Shown here: piece by piece, positions 1-7,387 of the stretch
How the letters are laid out: the number at the start of each line of letters is the position of its first letter
Position numbering within the stretch: the stretch's first letter is position 1
From: an uncultured Clostridia bacterium
GTDB taxonomy: Bacteria; Bacillota; Clostridia; Christensenellales; Pumilibacteraceae
Length of the DNA stretch: 21,789 bases
Direction of reading: 5' to 3'
Assembly: GCA_947627075.1 (NCBI GenBank)
Contig: CANQUR010000010.1
Coordinates: 1-21,789 of the forward strand
Notes under the pieces: model-generated
What the model saw: only the letters and a program-made list of their open reading frames with translations
The model's database searches: none
Told to the model about the DNA's origin: nothing
Made by a program: the position numbers and the translations under genes

Positions 1-1
1 C

Positions 2-37
2 GCGCGCAAAGCTATTACGGATTCAATGAACAATTAA
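2..37 (+). CDS. 3' end of an upstream gene (partial)
   Basis: Reading from base 2 gives an open frame (ARKAITDSMNN) that stops at TAA 35-37, five bases before a clear intrinsic terminator. The position suggests this is the C-terminus of a gene whose body lies left of the window. Only 11 codons are visible, so neither frame nor product can be proven; the other two frames also stop, at 27-29 and later. Confidence 0.35.
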   Translation, partial: ARKAITDSMNN

Positions 38-41
38 GATC

Positions 42-81
42 GGCGACGGTATTTGTTAAGTACCGTCGCCCTTTTCTTTTT
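42..81 (+). terminator. Intrinsic terminator of the upstream gene
   Basis: A perfect 10-bp stem (GGCGACGGTA 42-51 with TACCGTCGCC 61-70) and a 9-base loop are followed by the T-rich tail CTTTTCTTTTT. It separates the upstream gene from the oligopeptidase promoter. Confidence 0.9.
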
Positions 82-107
82 GCCTTCCCATTTTCACTTA
101 ATTACCC

Positions 108-136
108 TTGACTTAATCGGTGGCAGATGGTATAAT
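108..136 (+). promoter_or_regulatory. Sigma-A promoter of the oligopeptidase gene
   Basis: TTGACT (108-113), a 17-base spacer and TATAAT (131-136). The expected transcription start is near 143, almost on top of the Shine-Dalgarno GGAGG at 143-147, so the leader would be only about 10 bases. The promoter also excludes the in-frame GTG at 120 as the translation start. Confidence 0.85.
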
Positions 137-152
137 TTTTTCGGAGGTTTAT

Positions 153-1832
153 ATGAAAGTTAAGGATCTACCGTATAAAAGATATGAAATAGAAGAGGCG
201 GAGGCGGTGATGAAGCAAGCGACCGCCGCCGTGAAAAATGCGACCTCACCGGATGAAGTCATCGAGGCTCACGAAAAAATGCTTGAAGCATTGTCCAATT
301 TCAATACTATGGGATCGCTCGCAAATATGCGATTCACACTTAATTCGGGCGACGAGTTTTATGACAAGGAGCGAGAATACTACGACAATATTTCGCCGCT
401 TTTTACAGAGCTTATAAACGACTTCGGCAAGGCTATGCTCGCAAGCCCGTTTAGGACCGAATTGCAAAAGCGGATATCTCCGCTCGTATTCAAAAAGTAT
501 GAGATTTTGTCGGCGGCATCCGATCCGCGTATCATAGAGGATAAGCAAAAGGAAGCGGAATATGTGGCGCAGTACAGCAAATTGATGGCTGAAATGAGCT
601 TTGAATACGACGGCAAGGAGATGACGCTTGCGGAATTGAAGGGATATTTGGCAGAAGGCGATCGCAATGTGCGTAAAGCCGCTTGCGAGGCTGTGGGCAG
701 AGGTTTGAGCAAACATTCGGAGGAGCTCGATAGGATCTTCGACGATCTTGTCCATGTTCGCGACCGCATGGCAAAGAAACTCGGCTATCGCGATTATATC
801 GAGTTGGGATATTTGAATATGGAACGCATGGACTACGATCGAAAAATGGTCGAAAAATTCCGTCATAGCGTGCTTGCCGACCTCGTTCCCGTCGTTTCGG
901 ATATCAAAAAGCAGCTTTCCGAAAAGCTGGGCATAAAGGACTATATGTTTTATGACGATTCGGTATGTTTTAACGACGGCGAGCCGAAGCCCGTCATAGA
1001 CAAGGACGAAATATTCAAGCAAGCGCAACTTATGTACGATGAAATGTCGCCCGAAATCGGCAAATTTATGAAGTCCATGCTCGAAACGGAAGCATTCGAC
1101 GTAGAACCGCGCAAGGGCAAGTGGGGCGGCGGATATTGCACCTCATTCGACAATTACAAGCAGACGTTTATTCTTGCCAATTTCAACGGCTCTTCGGACG
1201 ATATAGACGTTATAACGCACGAATTCGGTCATGCGCTTGCAATGGACATGGCTATGAGGTTCGGCGATAAGGAACTTGCCACGGGAGGTATGGAAACAGC
1301 CGAAACACATTCCATGAGCATGGAGTTTTTATCTTGGCCGCAAATGGATAGATTTTTCGGTAAGGACGCCGACAAATACAGATACAAGCATCTTTTGTCG
1401 GCATTGAGCTTTATTCCGTACGGCTCGATCGTGGATGAATTTCAACATATTGTATATCAAAATCCCGATCTTACTCCGAAGCAACGCAACGAAGAATATT
1501 TGAAGCTCGAAGCAAAATATCGTCCGTATCTTTCTTTTGAAGGCATACCGTATCTTGAGGAAGGCACTCGTTGGCAATATCAAATGCATATTTTCGAAAC
1601 GCCGTTCTATTATATCGACTATTGTTTGGCTCAAACCGTAGCTCTCGGATTTTTGATCGCTTCTCGCGAAAATTATAAAAATGCGCTTGACAGATATCTC
1701 GAATTTTGTAGGGCGGGCGGGACTATGCCATTTAGTAAACTTTGCGAAAGAGCGGGGCTCACTTCGCCTTTTGAGGACGGCGCATTGAAGAAAATAGCTC
1801 AAAAGGTTCCCGAGATATTAAAGGAGCTTTGA
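153..1832 (+). CDS. pepF: M3-family oligoendopeptidase (PepF-like)
   Basis: Zinc metallopeptidase of the thimet oligopeptidase/PepF family, expected in the cytoplasm, where it degrades short peptides. The protein is 559 residues. The zinc motif HEFGH lies at residues 356-360, and a downstream glutamate in AETHSMSMEF (E384) fits the third zinc ligand. The helical N-terminal two thirds (residues 1-330) match the usual M3 layout, and length is normal for a PepF-like enzyme. There is no signal peptide. The ATG at 153 was chosen because GGAGG sits 5 bases upstream and the promoter -10 box ends at 136; the longer GTG frame from 120 overlaps the promoter. The zinc-ribbon gene begins one base after the stop, so the two are co-transcribed. 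Family is certain; natural substrates cannot be read from the sequence. Confidence 0.93.
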   Translation: MKVKDLPYKRYEIEEAEAVMKQATAAVKNATSPDEVIEAHEKMLEALSNFNTMGSLANMRFTLNSGDEFYDKEREYYDNISPLFTELINDFGKAMLASPFRTELQKRISPLVFKKYEILSAASDPRIIEDKQKEAEYVAQYSKLMAEMSFEYDGKEMTLAELKGYLAEGDRNVRKAACEAVGRGLSKHSEELDRIFDDLVHVRDRMAKKLGYRDYIELGYLNMERMDYDRKMVEKFRHSVLADLVPVVSDIKKQLSEKLGIKDYMFYDDSVCFNDGEPKPVIDKDEIFKQAQLMYDEMSPEIGKFMKSMLETEAFDVEPRKGKWGGGYCTSFDNYKQTFILANFNGSSDDIDVITHEFGHALAMDMAMRFGDKELATGGMETAETHSMSMEFLSWPQMDRFFGKDADKYRYKHLLSALSFIPYGSIVDEFQHIVYQNPDLTPKQRNEEYLKLEAKYRPYLSFEGIPYLEEGTRWQYQMHIFETPFYYIDYCLAQTVALGFLIASRENYKNALDRYLEFCRAGGTMPFSKLCERAGLTSPFEDGALKKIAQKVPEILKEL

Positions 1833-1833
1833 G

Positions 1834-2178
1834 ATGTCGCAAAACGATAAAGAAAACAAACAGCATGACGAACAACCGTATTCTAAAATAACTTATCAGG
1901 AGAAGTTCGATTCAAAAACAGATCTTAACGATCCCGATTTGCTGGTCGGACCGTATAAGCCGATAGAGGGGCAACCGAATACGATAAAATGTCCCAACTG
2001 CGGTGAGGAAATGCCGTCTACCATAGATACTTGCGTCAATTGCGGCCACTATCTCAAACGCGAAGAAAAACGCTATAAGCCTATGGACGAAAGCAAAGCA
2101 CGCAAAATTCGCTGGACAATAGGTATCATTTTGCTTGTCGGCTTTGCGATTTATATGATACTCAAAAGCGCATTGTAA
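1834..2178 (+). CDS. Zinc-ribbon protein with C-terminal membrane anchor
   Basis: A 114-residue protein of unknown function. A polar, charged N-terminus (residues 1-50) precedes a zinc ribbon with two CxxC knuckles (CPNC and CVNC, about residues 53-71), a basic linker, and one C-terminal hydrophobic segment (about 93-112) with almost nothing after it. This is a tail-anchored layout with the ribbon in the cytoplasm. The start lies one base after the oligopeptidase stop, and AAGGAG (1821-1826) is inside the end of that gene, so translation is probably coupled. Small membrane-anchored zinc ribbons are common in Bacillota and mostly uncharacterised. A link to the peptidase rests only on the shared transcript. 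Confidence 0.85.
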   Translation: MSQNDKENKQHDEQPYSKITYQEKFDSKTDLNDPDLLVGPYKPIEGQPNTIKCPNCGEEMPSTIDTCVNCGHYLKREEKRYKPMDESKARKIRWTIGIILLVGFAIYMILKSAL

Positions 2179-2250
2179 TACGAGTTGTCTTGCTTGCACA
2201 AAGTAAACAATTTCGACAAAGGGCGAAATAAAAATTTTTGCTTCAATAAA

Positions 2251-2286
2251 AATATCCTCTCCGTTATGTAGTTCGGAGGGGATATT
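2251..2286. terminator. Hairpin between convergent genes, probable terminator
   Basis: A 13-bp stem with one G-T pair (2251-2263 with 2274-2286) and a 10-base loop. On the minus strand it is followed by TTTATT; on the plus strand the tail is poor in T. It lies between the zinc-ribbon gene and the convergent iorB and could serve either. Confidence 0.65.
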
Positions 2287-2290
2287 TCTA

Positions 2291-2320
2291 TAAAAAAGCC
2301 TGCCTTGATCAAAGGCAGGC
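2291..2320 (-). terminator. Intrinsic terminator of iorAB
   Basis: A perfect 9-bp stem (GCCTGCCTT 2298-2306 with AAGGCAGGC 2312-2320) and a 5-base loop. Read on the minus strand it is followed by six T, as expected just past the iorB stop at 2337. Confidence 0.9.
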
Positions 2321-2336
2321 GAAATATCGAAAATTT

Positions 2337-2912
2337 CTATTTTGCAAGCTCTATGCCGCGACGAATAGCCTTTTTATTCAATTCTATAAATTGAGGTTTT
2401 ACGTTTTCGGTAAGGATCGTGTCCCAATCTATATGGGTAAGATTCATGGAACCGATGATCGTACCGAGCAAAATCATGTTCATAACTTTGGAACTGCCTA
2501 TTTTTTCCGCTTCGCCGTCGGCGTCGATAACGGTCGTATCGGCAACGCGTTTAAGTTCCTCTATTATGCCTGTCGGATATTCGACTTGACCGGATGTGAT
2601 GGGAATGCCGGGGATCTCGTAATCGTTTACAAATATCTTGCCGCCCTTGCGGAGATAGTCGAGGTATCTGAGCGCTTCCATTTTCTCGAAAGCGACGATA
2701 ACGTCCGCTTGACCGAGTTCTATGACGGGAGAGTAGACTTGATCCTCCGAATATCTTATATGCGAAGTAACCGAGCCGCCGCGTTGGCTCATGCCGTGTA
2801 TTTCGCTCATTTTAACGTCGTAATTTGCCTTTTGGAGTCCGAGGGTGAGTATTTTGCTTGCAAGAATGGTACCTTGACCGCCAACGCCCACGAGAAGAAT
2901 ATTTTTTGTCAT
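2337..2912 (-). CDS. iorB: Indolepyruvate:ferredoxin oxidoreductase, beta subunit
   Basis: The small subunit of the two-subunit aryl-2-oxo-acid:ferredoxin oxidoreductase, which with IorA decarboxylates indolepyruvate or phenylpyruvate to the aryl-acetyl-CoA and reduces ferredoxin. The 191-residue protein is the gamma-type domain of the 2-oxoacid oxidoreductase superfamily. It opens with the glycine-rich LLVGVGGQGTILASKIL, followed by the conserved EIHGMSQRGGSV stretch that marks this family. Its length is typical. A strong AAGGAGGT lies before the ATG, and the iorA stop codon TAA overlaps that ribosome binding site, with a 12-base gap, so the subunits are made from one transcript with coupled translation. 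The enzyme belongs to anaerobic amino-acid fermentation. Subunit identity is secure; the preferred aryl acid is not visible. Confidence 0.95.
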   Translation of the reverse strand: MTKNILLVGVGGQGTILASKILTLGLQKANYDVKMSEIHGMSQRGGSVTSHIRYSEDQVYSPVIELGQADVIVAFEKMEALRYLDYLRKGGKIFVNDYEIPGIPITSGQVEYPTGIIEELKRVADTTVIDADGEAEKIGSSKVMNMILLGTIIGSMNLTHIDWDTILTENVKPQFIELNKKAIRRGIELAK

Positions 2913-2924
2913 ATTTTTACCTCC

Positions 2925-4718
2925 TTAATTTATCGCCGATTTGGGGCAGATCTGTTTGCAAACGGTGCAACCTACGCACATTGTTTTGTCGATAACGGCT
3001 TTTTTGTCCTTGATCGATATGGCGGGGCAGCCGCTTTTCAAGCATGCCTTGCAACCTATGCACTTATCTCTGTCCACGGAGCATTTAGCGGAATAGGCTT
3101 CGGGCCATTCGTTCTTGTCGTAAATGCTCATTTTTTTGAGCACGCACGGATAACGAGTGATGATCACGCTCGGACCTTCGAGCGAGGTCGCCCAATCGAG
3201 CGTTTCGCGCACGAGTTTGAGGTCGTTCGGATCGATCACCCTTATGTTCTTTATTCCGAGCGCCTTTACTATGCCCTCGATATCTACCATTTCGGTGGGC
3301 TCGCCTTGCGCGGTAAAGCCCGTGCCGGGATTTTGCTGGTGTCCCGTCATACCCGTTATTCTATTGTCGAGAATGACCGTAATGCAGTTGCCCTTGTTGT
3401 AGACCACGTCGAGCAACGAAGTCATGCCGCTGTGGAAGAAGGTGGAGTCGCCGAGTACACCAACAACGCGCTTTTTGTTGCCTTCCACCATATTGAGAAC
3501 CTTTTGCATACCGTTTGCACCGCTTATCGAAGCGCCCATGCAGCAGTTGAGATCCATTGCATTGTAGGGAGAAGCAAATCCGAGCGTATAGCAGCCTATA
3601 TCGCCGGAAACTATGAGGTCCTTGCGTTTGCCCAGCTCATAGAAGAAGCCTCTGTGCGGGCAACCTGCGCAAAGGGCGGGCGGACGACCTATAACCTTGC
3701 TGTGATCGTAGGATAACGGCTCGACTTCCTTGCCCGTAACTACCTTGCGGATAACGTCCGAAGTAAGCTCACCGAAAGCGGGTAAAAATCTTTTTCCGTC
3801 GGGAGTGAACTTGCCGTAACAAATATTTTTGTAACCGAGCATCTTTACGGCATCTTCGATATATTCGTCGTTTTCTTCGACTACATATACCTTTTTGAGC
3901 CCGTTAAGGAATTTGTCCATAAGCTTTGAGGGGAGAGGGAAGCTGAATCCGATCTTCAAATAATTTGCTTCTTTTCCGAATACCTCTTTTGCATAGTTTA
4001 TCGCCATGCCGCTCGCGATCACGCCTATATCCTTGCCGTTATCTTCTATGTAATTCCATTCGCAATTGCTCGAATATTCTTTTAGCGCGTCCAATCTTTT
4101 TTCCACTTCGGCTCTTCTTATGCGCGCGTTTGCGGGTACGCAAACATATTTCGAGGCGTTTTTAACGTAAGGAACGATCTCTTTTTCTTGTCTTGCTTCG
4201 GGCTCGACAAGACTCTTGGAGTGACAAACTCTCGTTGTGAGCCTAATAAGTACGGGTGTTTCGAATTTTTCGCTCATTTCGAACGCAAATTTGGTCATGG
4301 CTTTGCATTCTGCGGAATCGGACGGCTCAAACATGGGAACTTTCGCATGACGCGCATAATTTCGGTTGTCTTGTTCGTTTTGCGAAGAGTGTTGTCCCGG
4401 TTCGTCCGCGGTGACCACTACAAGACCGGCATTGCCGCCGGTGTAGGCGATGGTAAAGAAGGGATCGGCGGCTACATTCAAGCCGACGTGCTTCATGCTC
4501 GCGAAGCTGCGCGCGCCTCCGACGGAAGCGCCGTAAGCGGCTTCCAAAGCGACTTTTTCATTCGGCGACCATTGTGCGGAAATTTCCTTGTATGTAGCGA
4601 TATTTTCGAGGATCTCCGTGCTCGGTGTGCCGGGATATGCGGCGGCAAAGCGAACGCCTGCCTCGTAAACGCCGCGCGCAACCGCTTCGTTGCCTGTCAT
4701 AAGTTGTTTTTTAGACAT
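2925..4718 (-). CDS. iorA: Indolepyruvate:ferredoxin oxidoreductase, alpha subunit
   Basis: The large subunit, 597 residues, carrying the pyrimidine and pyrophosphate halves of the thiamine-diphosphate site and the electron-transfer clusters. The N-terminus (TGNEAVARGVYEAGV..AAYPGTPSTE) is the typical opening of the family. The diphosphate/Mg2+ motif begins GDSTFFHSGM and ends with NKGNCITVILDN. The C-terminal ferredoxin-like domain (about 551-597) has two cysteine clusters, CIGCKACLKSGCP and CVGCTVCKQICP. The first has one extra residue before its last cysteine, as is usual in IorA. The ATG has GGAGGT in front of it and a near-perfect promoter just upstream. iorB follows in the same operon. 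It is an oxygen-sensitive enzyme of anaerobes. Confidence 0.96.
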   Translation of the reverse strand: MSKKQLMTGNEAVARGVYEAGVRFAAAYPGTPSTEILENIATYKEISAQWSPNEKVALEAAYGASVGGARSFASMKHVGLNVAADPFFTIAYTGGNAGLVVVTADEPGQHSSQNEQDNRNYARHAKVPMFEPSDSAECKAMTKFAFEMSEKFETPVLIRLTTRVCHSKSLVEPEARQEKEIVPYVKNASKYVCVPANARIRRAEVEKRLDALKEYSSNCEWNYIEDNGKDIGVIASGMAINYAKEVFGKEANYLKIGFSFPLPSKLMDKFLNGLKKVYVVEENDEYIEDAVKMLGYKNICYGKFTPDGKRFLPAFGELTSDVIRKVVTGKEVEPLSYDHSKVIGRPPALCAGCPHRGFFYELGKRKDLIVSGDIGCYTLGFASPYNAMDLNCCMGASISGANGMQKVLNMVEGNKKRVVGVLGDSTFFHSGMTSLLDVVYNKGNCITVILDNRITGMTGHQQNPGTGFTAQGEPTEMVDIEGIVKALGIKNIRVIDPNDLKLVRETLDWATSLEGPSVIITRYPCVLKKMSIYDKNEWPEAYSAKCSVDRDKCIGCKACLKSGCPAISIKDKKAVIDKTMCVGCTVCKQICPKSAIN

Positions 4719-4747
4719 TTATACCTCCAAGTCTTGTCATTGTAGGT

Positions 4748-4776
4748 ATTATATAACAAATAAAACATTTTGTCAA
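4748..4776 (-). promoter_or_regulatory. Promoter of iorAB
   Basis: On the minus strand, TTGACA (plus 4771-4776), 17 bases, TATAAT (plus 4748-4753): a full consensus sigma-A promoter. The expected start near 4741 leaves a leader of about 23 bases with GGAGGT before the iorA ATG, too short for a riboswitch. Confidence 0.9.
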
Positions 4777-4786
4777 ATTTTAATAG

Positions 4787-4830
4787 AGAGCAAATCGCGA
4801 TTTGAGCAAGTAAAAAATAACATTTGCTCT
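4787..4830. repeat. Nested palindromes upstream of iorAB
   Basis: A perfect 9-base inverted repeat (AGAGCAAAT 4787-4795 with ATTTGCTCT 4822-4830) encloses and overlaps a perfect 14-base palindrome, CAAATCGCGATTTG (4791-4804). The site lies just upstream of the iorAB -35 box. It could be a protein-binding site for that promoter or a weak terminator of the minus-strand gene at 4925-5230; no T-run follows in either direction, so an operator is preferred. Confidence 0.5.
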
Positions 4831-4918
4831 TGAAAAAGCAATGAAAGACGGACGAATTTAATTGTCATGCTCAAATCGGCGTTTATAAGACGTCGATCGC
4901 GTATTATGGATCCCTATC

Positions 4919-4937
4919 GAACGTTTATAAAACGTTC
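4919..4937. repeat. Short palindrome over a stop codon
   Basis: GAACGTTT (4919-4926), three bases, AAACGTTC (4930-4937): a perfect 8-bp inverted repeat that spans the stop codon of the 101-residue minus-strand gene. No T-run follows. It may be an operator, a weak terminator stem, or chance. Confidence 0.4.
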
Positions 4938-5230
4938 TTCAAAAAAGTTTCGAAGGTATTAAGGTAAATCTTTTTGTTTTCAAGATAAGTGCTTGTACTC
5001 ATATCGAACTTTTCGGCTGTGTTGTAATTCAGCTCTTGTGTGTCGAAAATCTTTATGATCATAGCGAGATGATTTGTCTTGTTTTCGCTGTCGTACAAGC
5101 GGAAATATTTGATAAAGCCGTTTATCGCTGCTTCGATGTCTTCGCATTTTATAATGCGAGGATCTTTTCTGAAATAGGACTTAAGTATCGTTTCGGTCAT
5201 AAAGCTTTTTTCGATTTCTTTATTTTTCAT
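4925..5230 (-). CDS. Small protein, possible helix-turn-helix
   Basis: A 101-residue protein of no recognised family. It is mostly helical, charged, and lacks a signal peptide or membrane segment. Residues about 68-96 (LNYNTAEKFDMSTSTYLENK onwards) have the spacing of a sigma region 4 or ArpU-like helix-turn-helix, in which a helix, a turn with small residues and a recognition helix rich in S/T precede a basic tail. This resemblance is by eye and weak. The ATG at 5230 was chosen because AGAGGT lies 7 bases upstream; the frame stays open to 5281, but that start has no ribosome binding site. The gene is transcribed away from the sigma-factor operon, so a regulatory role there is possible. No promoter is evident. 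Confidence 0.65.
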   Translation of the reverse strand: MKNKEIEKSFMTETILKSYFRKDPRIIKCEDIEAAINGFIKYFRLYDSENKTNHLAMIIKIFDTQELNYNTAEKFDMSTSTYLENKKIYLNTFETFLKNVL

Positions 5231-5577
5231 AATTTTACCTCTTTTGTTGATGAATTTGTTTCTATTATTAAGACGTAACAAAAGACCAAAATAGTTGGAA
5301 AAAAATCAAAAAAATTTTTTATTCGCATTTTCGGCATATAAACGTCAAAAAGTGAGGTTTTTTGTCCCTTACGACAATATAAGTCAAATATATGAAAAAT
5401 TCTTTGATTTTTGCAATTTTTAGTGGTATAATCACTATAACAACGTTATAATAGGGAGAGTAATTTAACAATTGATTATTATGTCCACGAGTTAGGCTTA
5501 ACGGAATATATGATTTTTGAGCAAAAGGGAAAAGCATTTATTTGTTACAAAAGAAAAGTTCCGAATAGCTGTATTGA
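5231..5577. other. Divergent intergenic region before the sigma-factor operon
   Basis: This 347-base, strongly AT-rich stretch separates the small minus-strand gene from the sigma-factor gene. It holds the sigma-factor promoter (5404-5432), an inverted repeat just downstream of the -10 box (5436-5450), a second TATAAT (5447-5452) without a good -35, and a possible 35-codon reading frame (5510-5617) that overlaps the sigma-factor start. No clear promoter for the minus-strand gene was found. Confidence 0.6.
5404..5450 (+). promoter_or_regulatory. Promoter and possible operator of the sigma-factor operon
   Basis: TTGATT (5404-5409), 17 bases, TATAAT (5427-5432). Immediately downstream is the inverted repeat TATAAC (5436-5441), three bases, GTTATA (5445-5450), which straddles the expected transcription start and could bind a repressor. 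The -35/-10 boxes look like housekeeping sigma-A elements, not an ECF autoregulated promoter. The predicted leader is about 135 bases. Confidence 0.7.
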
Positions 5578-6114
5578 ATGGATAAAAAGAAGTTTAACAA
5601 ATTGGTCAGATTATTAGAACGCGGCGAAGAAAAGGCGCTTGAGCCTATTTACAATGAGTATAGTCCAAAGATCAAAAGTGTTGCCATATCCGTTATGAAG
5701 GATAATCGTTATTTGGATGATGTGGTACAAGCCGTTATGATAAAGATTTATAATGACGCTTCGATCATCAGAAGCGTAAAGTTTCCCGATGCCTTTATAT
5801 ATCAAATGGCAAAAAACATCTCCGTGGATTTTTATAGACGTTATTATCAAGATGTAATGAAGGAGATGAATTTGGAAGGGATCAAGCAACGTGAAAATTC
5901 AATCGAAGAAGCACGCGAAAGAATGGAATTTCATAGTATGATAGATTTTTTGCAAGATGACGAGAAAGAGATCATTATTATGAAACTACTGTTCGATTAC
6001 AGTTTCAAACAGATTGCCGATGAATTGGAGATCTCGGAAAGTACTGCCAAATGGAAGTATTATAACAGCCTCAAAAAAATAAACGAAAAAATTTTTTTAG
6101 AAAAATCCAACTAA
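5578..6114 (+). CDS. ECF-like sigma-70 family RNA polymerase sigma factor
   Basis: A 178-residue alternative sigma factor with only the two domains of the ECF class. Region 2 (about residues 18-88, ALEPIYNEYSPKIKSVAIS to the DFYRRYY end) binds core polymerase and the -10 element. Region 4 (about 124-172) begins LQDDEKEIIIMKLLFDYSFK and contains the helix-turn-helix IADELEISESTAKWKYYNSL, which reads the -35 element. The linker is short and polar. The ATG at 5578 has no ribosome binding site and follows an in-frame TGA directly, so no longer start exists. A secreted cysteine protease gene and a single-pass membrane protein gene follow in the same direction without a terminator, so the sigma factor is probably controlled by the membrane protein. 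Confidence 0.9.
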   Translation: MDKKKFNKLVRLLERGEEKALEPIYNEYSPKIKSVAISVMKDNRYLDDVVQAVMIKIYNDASIIRSVKFPDAFIYQMAKNISVDFYRRYYQDVMKEMNLEGIKQRENSIEEARERMEFHSMIDFLQDDEKEIIIMKLLFDYSFKQIADELEISESTAKWKYYNSLKKINEKIFLEKSN

Positions 6115-6168
6115 ATGACCCGTTTCGTACGTCTTATAAGTGTAATACCAAAAAGGAGGATGTTACAA

Positions 6169-7377
6169 ATGAAAAAATTTTTAAGTTTTTTGCTTGCCGT
6201 TTCGGTGTGCTTTGGCATGAGCTCCTTTGTAGTAACGAAGTCTCACGCCGAAAATATCGATCCGGCGCGGGAGTGCCTCATGGAATCATTGCAATTAATG
6301 GTCCAAGAGGACGTCAAAGTTCTTGACTATTCCGAAGTCAAGGTTTATAATCTATTATTGCAACCAATAGGTTATGTTTACGAGCTGACGCTAAACGGCG
6401 ACGAAGGGTTTGCTATGGTGATCAATATTTCGGGCTACTATGAGACCGCGGAATTATATCCCTCGAAACCGTCTCCGTTCAAGCAATGCAAGGGAATGCC
6501 CGTTTATCCCACTACGATGTGCTATCTCGACTATTGCGACGGGGAATATATCGACCTCGAAAGCGGTATTGCGCTCGACGAAGCTCAACTTGATGTCTTG
6601 AAGGACAAAGCTTTCGGCTACAGCGATGACATTTACGACGGCGGTAGCTATAACGGAGAGCACGTGTCGGAATATGTTTATTATGACACAAGGACTGAGG
6701 ATTGTATAGATATTATGGGCGGTTTGCCTGCATATTATGATGTCAATCCCGATCTCGAGAACATGTGCGCCGTAAATGCCGGCGCAGTGGTGCTCGGGTA
6801 CTATGGCAGATATTTTCCTCAACTAACTCCGGACTTTACTGTTGGCTTTTATCTCGGCGAATATTATTTATATTATAATGATTCCGAAAGAAAAATGCAA
6901 CCTATAATAGAGGAACTGTATGATAGAATGGGTACCAATACCAACGGGCAAGAGGGAACGACGGCTACGGGATGTCGCAACGGACTGAAGTCATATGTGA
7001 ACTCAAAGGGCTTGGACATATCCTATACTTCTATCGCAAAAGATAATAAATTGCTTGTCAACGAGTATAAGAGCCAAATCGAAAACAAAAAGCCGAGTTT
7101 ATTGTTTTTCAACACATATAATGCTGTCAATTTTGCAGTTTATACTCAAACCGTGGATGGACAAAAGAGGGATTTGCTCGAGCGCAATGTTTATACCGGT
7201 TGTCATGTGATGGTGGGTTATGGCTACAGCAAATATACATACTATAAGGACAATACCGCCTTTCGCACCGACGAATATTTAAGGGCATATACCGGTGTTC
7301 CAGGTTGTGATCTCGGATATGTAAAGCTTTATGAAAGCTCGATACTTGTAGAGGGATATGCGGTAAATATATATTAA
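6169..7377 (+). CDS. Secreted papain/C39-like cysteine protease with propeptide-like N-terminus
   Basis: A 402-residue exported protein. Residues 1-27 are a signal peptide (MKK, hydrophobic core, cleavage after SHA). Residues 30-105 contain GYVYELTLNGDEGFAMVINI, similar in layout to the inhibitory propeptide of streptopain-like proteases. The catalytic-looking part has a cysteine at the head of a helix (ENMCAVNAGAVVLGYYG, C200) and a histidine before a beta strand (TGCHVMVGYGY, H346), the order of the papain and C39 clans. The usual Gly-Pro after the cysteine is replaced by Ala-Val. The ATG at 6169 has AAGGAGG 9 bases upstream; the frame is open to 6115 but that start lacks a site. It lies between the sigma-factor gene and the membrane-protein gene, 55 bases after the former. 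Fold assignment is moderately sure; activity is inferred. Confidence 0.75.
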   Translation: MKKFLSFLLAVSVCFGMSSFVVTKSHAENIDPARECLMESLQLMVQEDVKVLDYSEVKVYNLLLQPIGYVYELTLNGDEGFAMVINISGYYETAELYPSKPSPFKQCKGMPVYPTTMCYLDYCDGEYIDLESGIALDEAQLDVLKDKAFGYSDDIYDGGSYNGEHVSEYVYYDTRTEDCIDIMGGLPAYYDVNPDLENMCAVNAGAVVLGYYGRYFPQLTPDFTVGFYLGEYYLYYNDSERKMQPIIEELYDRMGTNTNGQEGTTATGCRNGLKSYVNSKGLDISYTSIAKDNKLLVNEYKSQIENKKPSLLFFNTYNAVNFAVYTQTVDGQKRDLLERNVYTGCHVMVGYGYSKYTYYKDNTAFRTDEYLRAYTGVPGCDLGYVKLYESSILVEGYAVNIY

Positions 7378-7387
7378 AGGAATTTGA

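Noticed and set aside
120..152. Upstream GTG start for the oligopeptidase
   Set aside because: The extension overlaps the spacer and -10 box of the promoter and has no ribosome binding site; the ATG at 153 has GGAGG.
2391..3716. Long plus-strand open frame (441 codons) opposite iorB and iorA
   Set aside because: It spans two genes of secure identity on the other strand, has no ribosome binding site, and its product resembles nothing.
5319..5537. Minus-strand open frame of 72 codons in the intergenic region before the sigma factor
   Set aside because: It runs through the sigma-factor promoter, has no ribosome binding site, and its composition simply reflects AT-rich DNA.
6115..6168. Upstream ATG for the secreted protease
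   Set aside because: It directly follows the sigma-factor stop with no ribosome binding site and would bury the signal peptide behind 18 residues; AAGGAGG serves the ATG at 6169.
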